A stretch of DNA of 25,034 nt from UBA1822 sp963634795. Lineage in GTDB: Bacteria; Bacillota; Negativicutes; Veillonellales; Dialisteraceae. The DNA is taken from NCBI GenBank assembly GCA_963634795.1, contig CAVHDO010000009.1, positions 1 through 25,034 on the forward strand, in the 5' to 3' direction. Below the pieces are notes generated by a model. That model was given only the letters and a program-made list of their open reading frames with translations, ran no database searches and was not told the origin of the DNA. Numbering within the stretch: position 1 is the stretch's first letter; each line of letters opens with the position of its first letter. Positions 5,954-14,803 of the stretch are shown piece after piece. Made by a program: the position numbers and the translations under genes.

Positions 5954-8900
5954 ATGAAACAGAAAACTTGGAAGAATCACAAGAAGTTGGCGGTGGGCGT
6001 GTTGCTGGCGCTGGCTACAGGAGGTGCTTGCGGATTTGCGGAGGCGAAGGTGTATACGACGCCGATTACCGGGGTGACGGAGGCTGATACGGAGTACGCG
6101 GAAATTGCGCAGGATACAATCAAATATAGTCAAGCTATTAATTACTATACTCTCACGGAAGACAGCACGATCAAAATTGACGGCGACAAGACGATGGATC
6201 TTAAGAGCACCTTTACCGGTGAAACCTATCAAGTCGCGACGGGGCTGACGAATTTGGGGACGACGACAGATGGTGTGACCTGGGTGGCGCAGAAGGCGGA
6301 AAAGAGTGATGAGAACTATAAGCTCACCATCGATGTGACGGCGAAAAGCGATGCCATCGGGGTCGGGATTTTAGGCACGAGCGGCGCTAATGGAAGTACA
6401 AATTCGCGTGTATTAAATCTAAGACCGGCCGATGAATTGGAAATCAATGTCAAAGGGGCGGAAGGAAATACAAAAAAATCTTATGGGATTTGGCGTGCGG
6501 TCACGGACAAAGTCGCAAGAATTTTGCATATCGGCAATGACACTGAAACCACGGCGTTTCACATCGCTGTCAATGTCGACAATCAATATGGCGGCTATGG
6601 TCTTGCCCTCGGCACTCCGGAAGGCTTCGATGCGGGGGCAACAGCGTTTTCGAATACGTCGTCAATCCAAATCGGCACTAATAACAGTAATACGGACCGA
6701 AGGGTCGATTTGGATGTGAAGGTCAGCGAAAATCAGAATGCGACGGGCGTATCGGATCAAAGCGTCGGCTTGTATTCAAATACCGGCGCTGTGAATATTT
6801 ACGGCAAGGTGAATCTGGATGTGGCGGGGCATGGGATCATGACTGCCGGAGTTATCGGCAATAATACAACGTCGGCACTAGGTCGGTTTCTCATCACGCA
6901 GGGGGGTAAGATCTATGTCCACCCGGATGCGGACGGTCCCAATCGGTATGCTATTTACAATGTGAAGGGCATAGTGAATTTTGCCGCTGGTCAGAGTGGT
7001 ACGACTGGCTGCACGCCGCTGCAGAATGTCACGCAGATTGATGGGGATCTGTATTTGGGAGCCGGCGCGCTGCAAATCAATGTCGGCATTTTGGGAAGTG
7101 GCGCGTATCTCAATGGTGCCATCGAGGAGGAAGCTGCGCTGGGGAAGAACCAGAAGATGCATCTGTATCTTGCTAACGGCGGGACGTGGAAAAATGTGGC
7201 GACGAATGCCTCCAATCTGGAGAAGGATACCACATTGACTTTGCTGGACGGTGCCAATGGCGTCCTGCATCAGACGAAAGACAGCGGCAAGGTGACAATC
7301 AGCAGTCTCAACTCTACTTGTTTCAATATCGGCTATGACCATGACGCTACCGACCCGACGAAAATTTTGGGCGGCGATGTGACGATTACGACGGCGACAG
7401 CCAATTCTTTTGTCAATATCTACACAAATTATGACGAAAATATGAATACGGAAGAGACGCAGAGAGCGGTGCTGGATGCCTTGGCGAAAAAATTGTATTA
7501 CACCCAATATGCCACGAAGAAAAATCTTTCCGGCAAAGTTTCCATCGCCGAGGGTCTGACGCAGTATTCCGCGTCGAAATATTATGCGTCTTTGAGCTTT
7601 GACGAGTCGAGCGGTCAGGGGTATTTGGACGGGGCCACGGAAATCATAGCTCCGATGGACGGTGTGCAGACGGAGACGGATTTTACGGATTATATCGATT
7701 CCAATCCGATTTATATCACGCCCTATGTCGAAGCGGGTATTTACAAAAACGGCACTTTCACATTCACGGAGGACACGACGCTCACGGTGGATGGCAATGC
7801 GCCGGCCGTTGATCACGGGTCTGAAAATTCCAGCGGTTGGACGCAGAGAAGTGCGGTGTATGGCGGGCATTATTTGCCGGCGACGGTCATCGATCTCGAC
7901 GGGCACAGCATGAATATTTCCACGGAAGCGAGTGGCATCGTGACCGGTATTTTTGCCGCTTACGACGGTGTCGTGGAGGTGAATCATCCGGGCGTCATGA
8001 CGGTCAACGCGAGATCGACGAATAACGGCTGGGTGTCGGCGATTGCTGCCAATGTGGGCGGACAGGTCTACATCCACAACGGCGGTGACGATCAAGAGGA
8101 AAAGGTTCTCGTGCTGCGCGCGACGACCGAGTCGGGTAACAGTACAAATGGGGCTGTCATTAAAACGAAAAACGGGCTGAATGGTGTGCGTTCTTATGTA
8201 AAGGTCGACGGGCTGGTCGATATCGATGCGTCGACGATGGACGGCGTCGGTGTGTGCGAAGGGCTCTCGGCTGTCGCGTCCACAATCGAAGTCGGCGGCG
8301 GGAGAATTTCCATCACGGCGAGCGGAGACAATCCCGGGGTCAGCGATGTAGAAGGGGCTGAGTGCCTGGCCATTCGTGCCTACGGGGAATTTGCTTCAGA
8401 TAATTACGGCATCGTGAATGTGAATGTGCTCAAGGACGAAGATACGTCCTCGGGTACGGCTACCGCCGCAGGGACAAATCCGGTGCAGATTGTCGGCGAT
8501 TTCGCGACGGTCGGCGGCGAGGGAACCAGCGGGAAAATCAATGTCGGCCTGAATACGGAAGATTCGTACTGGGTTGGGAATTACAATTTCGGCTCCGGCT
8601 GGGGCGTCACGTCGGGTGATGACGGCGGCTTGAAGCTCTTCATGGGAAATAAAGCGGTGTGGCGTGGCTACACGAAATATGCAACCACGCTGAAGATGGA
8701 CAGCGGCGCGGAATGGGAAGGATACGCTCTGGCCAACAGCGAAGGCGTCGGCATCATGGATGCGACGATCCAAAACGGCGCGATCTGGCATGCCAATGAT
8801 ACGGAGAATGCGACTGTCCTCCGTAATTTGACGGGCGGCACGACTGAAGATACGGCGGGCTACATCGAAATGACGTCGACACAGGATGCGACGATTCAAA

Positions 8901-11900
8901 ATTACGCGGGAAATATGAATGTGCTCTATGCGCATGAAGATAACGGCGAAGAGGTCGAAAACTATACCGCTGGGAATACGATCATCGTGAGTGCGGCGAA
9001 CGGCGCGCATATTTCCCTAATTACGGACAATACGAACGTCAATATGGAAGATGAGGAGAGGGTCGCCAAGGTCCTGAACGCGCTCGCCGGGAAGTTGTAC
9101 TACAGCAATTATGTAAAGGGCGAAAAGAATCTTTCCGGCACAGTCAAAATTGCCGACGGTCTCACGGCGAGTTCGACGGCTCTCCAGACGGGCGCGATTT
9201 CCTTCTCGACGGCCACGACCGGCACGCAGACGGCGGGACAAGGTTTCTATGATGCCACGCCCGTGAAGGAACAGACCATCACCGCATTCACGACGCCCAT
9301 CACCGGCGTGAAAGCCAATGACACTTTCTATGTGAACGGCGGCGTCTTGATAGATGAAGGCGAGCACTATGTCTTTACTAAAGACAGTAACATTACGGCA
9401 GATAATACCATCAACATTGCGAAGAATGTCGGCCATGACGTGGACATCAATGCAAACGACAAGACGCTGACGCTGAAAGCCGGACAATACGGCATCCATT
9501 TGGGCGAAGGCGTAAAGACGACCATCGCGGCTAAGACACTCCATCTTGATCTGTCCGAGATGAATAATACGGCTAAGACCAATCTGGCCGCCGGAGCATA
9601 TGTAGAGAAAAATGCCGCCCTGACGGTCACCGGCGACGTCACCGGGACGCTGGCATCCAATTACGGAAACGGTAGCGAATCCAATTATCATACCGCCCTG
9701 TATTCGCAAGGCGCTCTCACGGTCAATGGCAATGTGACCTTCACGAAAGACAGCGGCTGGGGTATTTCTCACAGTGGTAGCAGTCCTGCCGTCGGTCTCA
9801 GAACCAGCGACGGCGGAAAGCTGACTGTCAATGGGCTCTTGGATATGACGGTCGACGGCATAGGCATCACGACGGGTAACACCGGAGGAGATGTCATCAC
9901 GGTCAAAGGCGGAAACTTGGTCACCAGTGGCAAAAACAGCAGTGGTGAAGAGGCCGATACTTTGGCGATTCATGTCCAGAGCGGCACTGTCAATTTCAAT
10001 ATGAATGACACTGCGACAGATGCCGGTGACACGAAATCCACTCTCTACGGAGATATCGCCATAGAATGCGAACAAGGCTACATTAATTTGGGTCTCTCCA
10101 CAAAGGACTCCAAGTGGACAGGCGTCGCCGTGAATGACAATAATGTCAGTGTGTCGGGAATCAATCTGTATCTGAAAAACGGCGCCACATGGCAAAACGA
10201 ATCCGTCAGCTTGTATCCCAGTCTCGGTACAGGCGGATGGTTTGTCGAAAGTTCACTTCGTACGCTTTCCGGCGGAAGCTCGGAAACCACTGCCGGAAAT
10301 ATTTTCATGAACGATACAAAGTCGCTTAAGATTGACAATTACAGCGGCTATACAAATGTCTACTACGCCCACACCGGAAACGGCGAAGCGGCGACTGATT
10401 ACGCCGCTGGGAATATGATTATCAAGAGCGCAGAGAAAGGTTCGCAAATTTCCCTCATCACGGACAACACGGGCGTCGACATGACAAATGAATACAGCGT
10501 CACCAAGGTTCTGAACGCACTGGCCGGAAAACTGTACTACAGCAATTACGGGAACGAGGAATCGAATCTCTCCGGTTTCGTGAAGATTGCCGACGGGTTG
10601 ACTGCGAGCTCTGCGACACTCCAGACCGGCGAGATTGAATTCCAGAAAGATAAAGGCGGCCAAGGCAAGTACAAAGAGGATACGCTGAAGCCGGGCTACA
10701 CGTACCCGGATGAACAGACGGAAACGAAATTCACGACGGCCATCACGGGCGACGATGAAACGGATTACAAATATCGGCAAGACGGGGTGAAGAAAGAGGA
10801 TGAATACGTCTTCACGAAAAATCCGACGACGATTACCGTCGATAACGATACGGCTTCGAACGGCGCGGTCATTGATGCGACGGAGAACGATATCACCCTC
10901 AAGGCCAATGATGCGGCGCTCACTGTTGAAAGCAAAGCAGATGAAGGTACGGGCATCACGGTGGCGGAAGGCAAGACCGTTTCCTTCGAAGGGAAAGAAC
11001 TCACGGCAAAAGGAACGACGACCGGCGCTGTGACGGACGGAGGAAATATTTCCGTCAAGGGCGACTTCGTAGCGACCGGCAGTGAAAAAGAATCCGGCAT
11101 GGGGCTCAATGCTTCCGATGGCGGCAAGGTCACTGTCGAAGGCAAGACGACGGCTACGGGCGATACGGCGGTCAATGCATCGGGCGAAAATACGACCATT
11201 GCGCTCAAAGATGAAGCGGTGATTACCGGCACGAGCGTCGGCCTCTCGGCGGATGAAGGCGCCACGGTCACTGTCGAAGGCAAGACGACGGCCACGGGTG
11301 ATATGGCGGTCAATGCGTCGGGCGAAAAGACGACCATTGCGCTCAAGGGCGATGTGGAAATCACCGGCACGAGTGTCGCGGCCTCGGCCAAGGACGGCGC
11401 GACGGTCACCGTCACGGGCGGCAAAGCCACGATTGCGGGGGCTCTCGATGCGGACGGTGGCAAGTTGACTGTCGGTGACGAAAACGGCATTGAAGCCACG
11501 AGTGACCTCTCCGTTTCCAATGAAGGCGAAATGGTGATCAAGGTCATCGGTAAAGATTCCACGCTGACGGGCGGCTACCAAATCAAAAACGGCGGCAAGC
11601 TCACGGCGTATGTGCAGGACGGCGGCACTTGGACGCTGAAAGATTACTCGACGGAAGCGGCGGGGTACGGACTCCGCGGCGCCAATAACGAAGCTACTGA
11701 AGATTTTACCTTGTATGGCGGCCTCAGCGAAGCAAAGGTCGGCAACATCGTCATGGAAAAGACGGAAGACCAAGTTGTTCCCGAATACAGCGGATACATG
11801 AATGTGTACTACGCGCACACCGGAAACGGTGAGGCGACGACCGACTATGATGCGGCCGGCAATTTCATCATTGAAAAAGCGAAGGAAGGCTCTCATATTT

Positions 11901-13102
11901 CCTTGATTACGGACAATAACGGTGTCACATACAAAGAAGAAAATGTGGCCAAAGTCCTGAACGCGCTCGCCGGAAAACTGTATTACAGCAATTATTACGT
12001 GAACGGCGAAAGAAACCTCACGGGCAACGTGAAACTGGCAGAAGGCCTCACGTCGACCTCTGTGGTGCTCCAGACAGGCGACATTTCGTTTAAAGCTAAT
12101 GATGGTCAAGGCCAATACGTAGATGGCACGATGACACCGGGATTTGATTCGGATTCCGAGGACGATGAAAAAGACACTTCTACCATCACTCTCGGTGATT
12201 ATGAAACATTTGCCATGAAGGGCGTCCGTAGTGCCGCGACGACCATGTTCCACGCGTGGCGCGACAATATGCAGGACACGTATCGCGGCGCGGATCTCGC
12301 GGACGAAGACGGCATCTTCGCGAAAGTTCTCGGCGGCAAGACCGAATCCGATGTGAAAGGCGTCCATGAAACGAACACGTACAAAGGCGCGCAGATCGGC
12401 TATGACAAGGCGATGAAGAACGGCTGGCATGCCGGTATCGCTTTTGATTATCGCGACGGCGACAGCGATTATCTCTTGGGCGGCAAGGGCGAAGACAAAC
12501 TCTACAGCTTCGGCGTATACGGTGTGAAGACACTGGCTGATAACAGCTATTTCCGTATCGCTGCCAAAGTGGGTCATGTTTCAAACAAATACGACGTCTA
12601 CACGGAATATCGTCTGAATAGTCTCCACGGCGATTACGGCGTCGCGGCCTACGGTCTCACGGCCGAATACGGAAAGACTTTTGCAAGCAAATCTTCGTAT
12701 ATCACGCCGAAGCTGCAGCTCACCTGGGCGCACGTGGGCGGCAAAGATTACACCGGCGTGACTCCGAACGGCGCGACCATGGATGTCTATCAGGACGCTT
12801 ATCAATCTTTCGTCGGCCGTCTCGGCGTCGAAGCGGGCACGAAACAGGCCAAAGGAAACTTCTATGGTGGTCTCTATCTCGCGCACGAATTCGGCGGCGA
12901 TATCAATACTCGTTACTTTGCGAAAAACGGCGGCTGGAAATCCACGGCTTTCAGCGGCAGCGACACTTGGGTCGAGCTGGTGATTGGTGGCCACTACAAC
13001 GCCGGTTCCCGTACTCAAATCTACGCGGATTTCGCTAGAGACTTCAGCGGCGATTTCGAACACCAGTGGAAGCTGGACGCCGGAGTCCGCTTCTCGTTCT
13101 GA
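5954..13102 (+). CDS. Giant type Va autotransporter with four repeated passenger modules
   Basis: This 2382-residue surface protein starts with an extended signal peptide (MKQKTWKNHKK, hydrophobic core, GFAEA near residue 31). A Gly/Thr/Asn-rich, probably beta-helical passenger (about 32-2075) follows, and a C-terminal beta-barrel (about 2080-2382) ends in the outer-membrane-type GVRFSF with terminal Phe. The passenger has four modules, starting near residues 32, 570, 1105 and 1586. Most begin with a TTPITG-like segment, and each closes with a conserved cassette: VLNALAGKLYYSNY, then NLSG.VKIADGLTASS and a LQTG.I.F strand (LYY near 513, 1046, 1527 and 2009). Module 4 contains a 46-residue tandem duplication. 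No protease or catalytic motif is evident, so adhesion or surface display is inferred. Such proteins are typical of Negativicutes. The gene appears monocistronic: own promoter, terminator just after. Confidence 0.92.
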   Translation: MKQKTWKNHKKLAVGVLLALATGGACGFAEAKVYTTPITGVTEADTEYAEIAQDTIKYSQAINYYTLTEDSTIKIDGDKTMDLKSTFTGETYQVATGLTNLGTTTDGVTWVAQKAEKSDENYKLTIDVTAKSDAIGVGILGTSGANGSTNSRVLNLRPADELEINVKGAEGNTKKSYGIWRAVTDKVARILHIGNDTETTAFHIAVNVDNQYGGYGLALGTPEGFDAGATAFSNTSSIQIGTNNSNTDRRVDLDVKVSENQNATGVSDQSVGLYSNTGAVNIYGKVNLDVAGHGIMTAGVIGNNTTSALGRFLITQGGKIYVHPDADGPNRYAIYNVKGIVNFAAGQSGTTGCTPLQNVTQIDGDLYLGAGALQINVGILGSGAYLNGAIEEEAALGKNQKMHLYLANGGTWKNVATNASNLEKDTTLTLLDGANGVLHQTKDSGKVTISSLNSTCFNIGYDHDATDPTKILGGDVTITTATANSFVNIYTNYDENMNTEETQRAVLDALAKKLYYTQYATKKNLSGKVSIAEGLTQYSASKYYASLSFDESSGQGYLDGATEIIAPMDGVQTETDFTDYIDSNPIYITPYVEAGIYKNGTFTFTEDTTLTVDGNAPAVDHGSENSSGWTQRSAVYGGHYLPATVIDLDGHSMNISTEASGIVTGIFAAYDGVVEVNHPGVMTVNARSTNNGWVSAIAANVGGQVYIHNGGDDQEEKVLVLRATTESGNSTNGAVIKTKNGLNGVRSYVKVDGLVDIDASTMDGVGVCEGLSAVASTIEVGGGRISITASGDNPGVSDVEGAECLAIRAYGEFASDNYGIVNVNVLKDEDTSSGTATAAGTNPVQIVGDFATVGGEGTSGKINVGLNTEDSYWVGNYNFGSGWGVTSGDDGGLKLFMGNKAVWRGYTKYATTLKMDSGAEWEGYALANSEGVGIMDATIQNGAIWHANDTENATVLRNLTGGTTEDTAGYIEMTSTQDATIQNYAGNMNVLYAHEDNGEEVENYTAGNTIIVSAANGAHISLITDNTNVNMEDEERVAKVLNALAGKLYYSNYVKGEKNLSGTVKIADGLTASSTALQTGAISFSTATTGTQTAGQGFYDATPVKEQTITAFTTPITGVKANDTFYVNGGVLIDEGEHYVFTKDSNITADNTINIAKNVGHDVDINANDKTLTLKAGQYGIHLGEGVKTTIAAKTLHLDLSEMNNTAKTNLAAGAYVEKNAALTVTGDVTGTLASNYGNGSESNYHTALYSQGALTVNGNVTFTKDSGWGISHSGSSPAVGLRTSDGGKLTVNGLLDMTVDGIGITTGNTGGDVITVKGGNLVTSGKNSSGEEADTLAIHVQSGTVNFNMNDTATDAGDTKSTLYGDIAIECEQGYINLGLSTKDSKWTGVAVNDNNVSVSGINLYLKNGATWQNESVSLYPSLGTGGWFVESSLRTLSGGSSETTAGNIFMNDTKSLKIDNYSGYTNVYYAHTGNGEAATDYAAGNMIIKSAEKGSQISLITDNTGVDMTNEYSVTKVLNALAGKLYYSNYGNEESNLSGFVKIADGLTASSATLQTGEIEFQKDKGGQGKYKEDTLKPGYTYPDEQTETKFTTAITGDDETDYKYRQDGVKKEDEYVFTKNPTTITVDNDTASNGAVIDATENDITLKANDAALTVESKADEGTGITVAEGKTVSFEGKELTAKGTTTGAVTDGGNISVKGDFVATGSEKESGMGLNASDGGKVTVEGKTTATGDTAVNASGENTTIALKDEAVITGTSVGLSADEGATVTVEGKTTATGDMAVNASGEKTTIALKGDVEITGTSVAASAKDGATVTVTGGKATIAGALDADGGKLTVGDENGIEATSDLSVSNEGEMVIKVIGKDSTLTGGYQIKNGGKLTAYVQDGGTWTLKDYSTEAAGYGLRGANNEATEDFTLYGGLSEAKVGNIVMEKTEDQVVPEYSGYMNVYYAHTGNGEATTDYDAAGNFIIEKAKEGSHISLITDNNGVTYKEENVAKVLNALAGKLYYSNYYVNGERNLTGNVKLAEGLTSTSVVLQTGDISFKANDGQGQYVDGTMTPGFDSDSEDDEKDTSTITLGDYETFAMKGVRSAATTMFHAWRDNMQDTYRGADLADEDGIFAKVLGGKTESDVKGVHETNTYKGAQIGYDKAMKNGWHAGIAFDYRDGDSDYLLGGKGEDKLYSFGVYGVKTLADNSYFRIAAKVGHVSNKYDVYTEYRLNSLHGDYGVAAYGLTAEYGKTFASKSSYITPKLQLTWAHVGGKDYTGVTPNGATMDVYQDAYQSFVGRLGVEAGTKQAKGNFYGGLYLAHEFGGDINTRYFAKNGGWKSTAFSGSDTWVELVIGGHYNAGSRTQIYADFARDFSGDFEHQWKLDAGVRFSF
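11129..11430 (+). repeat. In-frame 138-bp tandem repeat inside the autotransporter gene
   Basis: Copies at 11129-11266 and 11267-11404 both encode VTVEGKTTATGD, AVNASGE, TTIALK and ITGTSV. A degenerate third start (VTVTGGKATIAG) follows. The period is 46 codons. The two copies are far more alike than the rest of the module, pointing to a recent duplication or gene conversion and a likely site of length variation between strains. Confidence 0.85.
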
Positions 13103-13124
13103 TAACGAAACATTCGCGGCAAGT

Positions 13125-13158
13125 AAAAAAGGAAACCTCATGTGGGGTTTCCTTTTTT
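13125..13158. terminator. Bidirectional terminator after the autotransporter gene
   Basis: GGAAACC / GGTTTCC (13131-13137 with 13146-13152) is flanked by A6 on the left and T6 on the right, so the stem can extend to 13 pairs and works on both strands. It starts 22 bases after the stop codon. Confidence 0.9.
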
Positions 13159-13190
13159 GGTGCACGGCTTTTTTGTCAGGCGCGAGAAAA

Positions 13191-13254
13191 GTTAGCAATG
13201 AGTAGTGAGTAGTGAGCCGTTCAGGTACGCGCTTCGCGCAATTTTTTTATAAAA
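13191..13254 (-). repeat. Composite repeat element 1: heptamers + palindrome + TTTTATAAAA
   Basis: The 7-bp-period stretch GTTAGCA-ATGAGTA-GTGAGTA-GTGAGCC (13191-13218) is followed by the palindrome GCGC-TTC-GCGC (13229-13239) and TTTTATAAAA (13245-13254). Read on the minus strand the order is box, palindrome, heptamers, the same as at 14847-14895 and 18621-18714. Confidence 0.72.
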
Positions 13255-13520
13255 TGCGGCGGAGGCTTTTTTTCTGTTAGTCCTCTTCAGGAGACGACCT
13301 TCCGGGAATGGTTGCTGGTGGTGTGAAGTGTCAGATGAGGGGACGCCGAAGGCTCAATATACAAATATTGTAGAGCGGCACAGCTTCCTTTTTCTATTTT
13401 GCACTTTGCTTTCTTATATCAAAAAGTTCTTTCACTTTATGAAAAGAGCAATCGTAAGAAACGGATAGTTTCGCTTGTTTTCGGGAAAATTTCATGCAAA
13501 AGGAAAATAGAAATCAACTA

Positions 13521-13548
13521 TTGACTTTTTGATTTATAGATGTATAAT
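13521..13548 (+). promoter_or_regulatory. Sigma-A-type promoter of the ctsR operon
   Basis: TTGACT (13521-13526) and a perfect TATAAT (13543-13548) are separated by 16 bp. A canonical CtsR heptad pair (GGTCAAA-type direct repeats spaced by 3 bp) is not seen. The nearest thing is TTGACTTTTTGAT overlapping the -35, whose half-sites are 8 rather than 10 bp apart, so autoregulation by CtsR here is possible but unproven. Confidence 0.82.
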
Positions 13549-13572
13549 GACAGTATCAAAGAGGTGATTGTC

Positions 13573-13641
13573 ATGAAAACACAAATGAATCTCAAATCAA
13601 AATTGAATTTCGGAAAGGGCAAAGGTGGGAATTATGTTTAG
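13573..13641 (+). CDS. 22-residue leader ORF overlapping the ctsR start
   Basis: A very good Shine-Dalgarno (AAGAGGTGAT, about 13559-13568) precedes an ATG opening a 22-codon ORF, MKTQMNLKSKL then NFGKGKGGNYV. Its TAG stop (13639-13641) lies just inside ctsR in another frame, so ribosomes finishing it end beside the ctsR start. This is the architecture of a translationally coupled leader peptide. The peptide is Lys/Gly-rich and has no recognised family. It may be a real small protein or only a coupling device. It is the first ORF after the promoter. Confidence 0.55.
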   Translation: MKTQMNLKSKLNFGKGKGGNYV

Positions 13642-14176
13642 AGTCATACCGTCGAACGGACTTTCGGATCGGATCGAGCAGTTCATTTTGAATGCGATAG
13701 AGGCGCAGGAAGAACGGATGATTGTGATCAAGCGCAAGGATATCGCGGAAAAAATGGATTGCGCACCGTCGCAGGTGACGTATGTGGTGAATACGCGTTT
13801 TACGCCGCGGGAAGGTTTCTATGTCGAATCGAAGCGCGGGGCAAATGGTTTCATTCGCATTGCCATTTTGAAGCAGGCACCGGCGGCAGACGAGGAGAAA
13901 ATGAAGATTTCGGAAGAGAAGGCTAATCGGGATGTCGTAAAAAAATCGACCGCGATACCGACCGAGCTTTCGACCGATGCGGTGCTTGGCAGTGAGCAGC
14001 GGATAACGACATTTTTCCGGAAGTTGCAAGGCTCCGGTATGGTGACGATGCGGGAATGCCTTTTGCTTCGGAATGTGATGCAAATCATGCTGACGGTCGT
14101 GCCGCAAGAGCGCCGCGAGCAAATGGTGAGCGCGGCGTTTATGCGGATTTTGCAAATACTAAGGGAGGGGAGATAA
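13634..14176 (+). CDS. ctsR: CtsR, transcriptional repressor of class III stress genes
   Basis: This 180-residue dimeric repressor of clp/heat-shock genes has an N-terminal winged helix-turn-helix with the family hallmark (DIAEKMDCAPSQVTYVVNTR, FTPREGFYVESKRG). A C-terminal helical domain (about 110-175) is where McsA/McsB or ClpC act. The wing glycine loop, usually RGGGGYIRI in Bacillus-type CtsR and known there as a thermosensor, reads RGANGFIRI here. The start at ATG 13634 is preferred, with AAAGGTGGGA just upstream. GTG at 13625 would add three residues. The gene is coupled to the leader ORF before it and directly abuts mcsA (stop TAA, then ATG). Confidence 0.93.
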   Translation: MFRVIPSNGLSDRIEQFILNAIEAQEERMIVIKRKDIAEKMDCAPSQVTYVVNTRFTPREGFYVESKRGANGFIRIAILKQAPAADEEKMKISEEKANRDVVKKSTAIPTELSTDAVLGSEQRITTFFRKLQGSGMVTMRECLLLRNVMQIMLTVVPQERREQMVSAAFMRILQILREGR

Positions 14177-14668
14177 ATGCTTTGTGAAGCTTGTCATAAA
14201 AAGGATGCGACTGTGTTTTATCGGCAGTCGGTGAATGGAAATTGCAGCGAGCGGCATCTTTGTGCCGATTGCGCAAAAAAGGAAAATTTGTTTTCGGACG
14301 GTGCTTTTGCCGGTTTCGGCGATTTCGGAGGCTTCGGGCCTTTCGGGGAGATGGATCGGCTGATGAATCGTCTGTGGCGCGAGCCGTTCGCGGGATTGGC
14401 TTCGCTTCCTTTCGGGGGCGTGCAGACGTTGACGCGCGAGGCACCGGTGAATTATCAGAAGCTCAAAGAAGGTCTGCAACCGTTTTTTGAAAAAGAGGAA
14501 ACGGGGACGGCGGCGCCCGGTAAGGAAGCGGACGCGAAGACCGCTGAGCAGACGAAAGCGGCGCAGGATCTGGCGGAGATGAAGAGTCGTCTCGCGGATC
14601 TTGTCGCGGCGGAGCGTTTCGAAGAGGCAGCCAAGCTGCGGGATGAGATTAAAAGGAAAGAGGCTTGA
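14177..14668 (+). CDS. mcsA: McsA-like ClpC adaptor / CtsR modulator, single zinc finger
   Basis: This 163-residue protein has an N-terminal zinc knuckle (C3-x2-C6 ... C23 ... C29-x2-C32) and a C-terminal UVR motif (about 130-160: RLADLVAAERFEEAAKLRDEI) of the kind that contacts ClpC. Between them is a Phe/Gly-rich linker (FAGFGDFGGFGPFGEM, about 46-62). Bacillus McsA (about 185 residues) has a second zinc finger (CPxCG...CxxC); that element is absent here and no other cysteines follow. A strong GGGAGGGGAG site precedes the ATG, which follows the ctsR stop with no gap. No mcsB arginine-kinase gene follows, although it usually lies between mcsA and clpC. Confidence 0.88.
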   Translation: MLCEACHKKDATVFYRQSVNGNCSERHLCADCAKKENLFSDGAFAGFGDFGGFGPFGEMDRLMNRLWREPFAGLASLPFGGVQTLTREAPVNYQKLKEGLQPFFEKEETGTAAPGKEADAKTAEQTKAAQDLAEMKSRLADLVAAERFEEAAKLRDEIKRKEA

Positions 14669-14669
14669 A

Positions 14670-14800
14670 AGAGAGAGGCACGGCTTGATTTTTCTTTTCT
14701 TTTGCGGCGTTTGAGATGAAAATTTTCTGCTGATAGGGAAGAGGGAAGAGGGAAGAGAGGCCCGCTTGATTTTTTCTCGTCTTTTACGGCAGGCGGGATG
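14670..14800 (+). repeat. Diverged 70-bp repeat copies with embedded GGGAAGA heptamers
   Basis: 14670-14735 (GAGAGGCACGGCTTGATTTT, TTTTGCGGCGTTTGAGATGA) and 14755-14800 (GAGGCCCGCTTGATTTTTTC, TTTTACGGCAGGCGGG) resemble the 70-bp unit seen at 5601-5781 (opposite strand) and 18531-18620. GGGAAGA three times in tandem (14736-14756) sits between them. This DNA fills the mcsA-clpC gap. Confidence 0.65.
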
Positions 14801-14803
14801 GTG

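Larger units (their letters stand above)
13159..13572. other. Gene-free gap of about 410 bp before ctsR: repeat element, possible structured RNA, ctsR promoter
   Basis: 13191-13254 is a composite repeat element (heptamers, palindrome, TATAAAA box). 13270-13400 has no ORF but can fold: CGAAG, then a nested stem GCTC-AATAT-ACAA-ATATT-GTA-GAGC (13352-13376), then AGCTTC that can pair back to GAAGGCT, followed by CTTTTTCT. It could be a terminator or part of a small structured RNA; it matches no riboswitch I can name with confidence. 13400-13520 is AT-rich with nothing recognised. The ctsR promoter is at 13521-13548. Confidence 0.6.

Noticed and set aside
10253..12577. Long minus-strand ORF (774 codons) and others (6878-8095, 9017-10195) opposite the autotransporter gene
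   Set aside because: They are shadows of the plus-strand frame in GC-rich, repeated coding sequence. They are Arg/His/Val/Ile-rich without domains, and have no ribosome sites or promoters.
13335..13380. Lysine or glycine riboswitch suggested by GCCGAAGG
   Set aside because: Other required conserved segments of either aptamer are not present, and no matching downstream gene exists.
13521..13534. CtsR operator at the ctsR promoter
   Set aside because: Half-sites TTGAC and TTGAT are 8 bp apart, not the 10 bp of the known heptad operator, and the sequence overlaps an ordinary -35.
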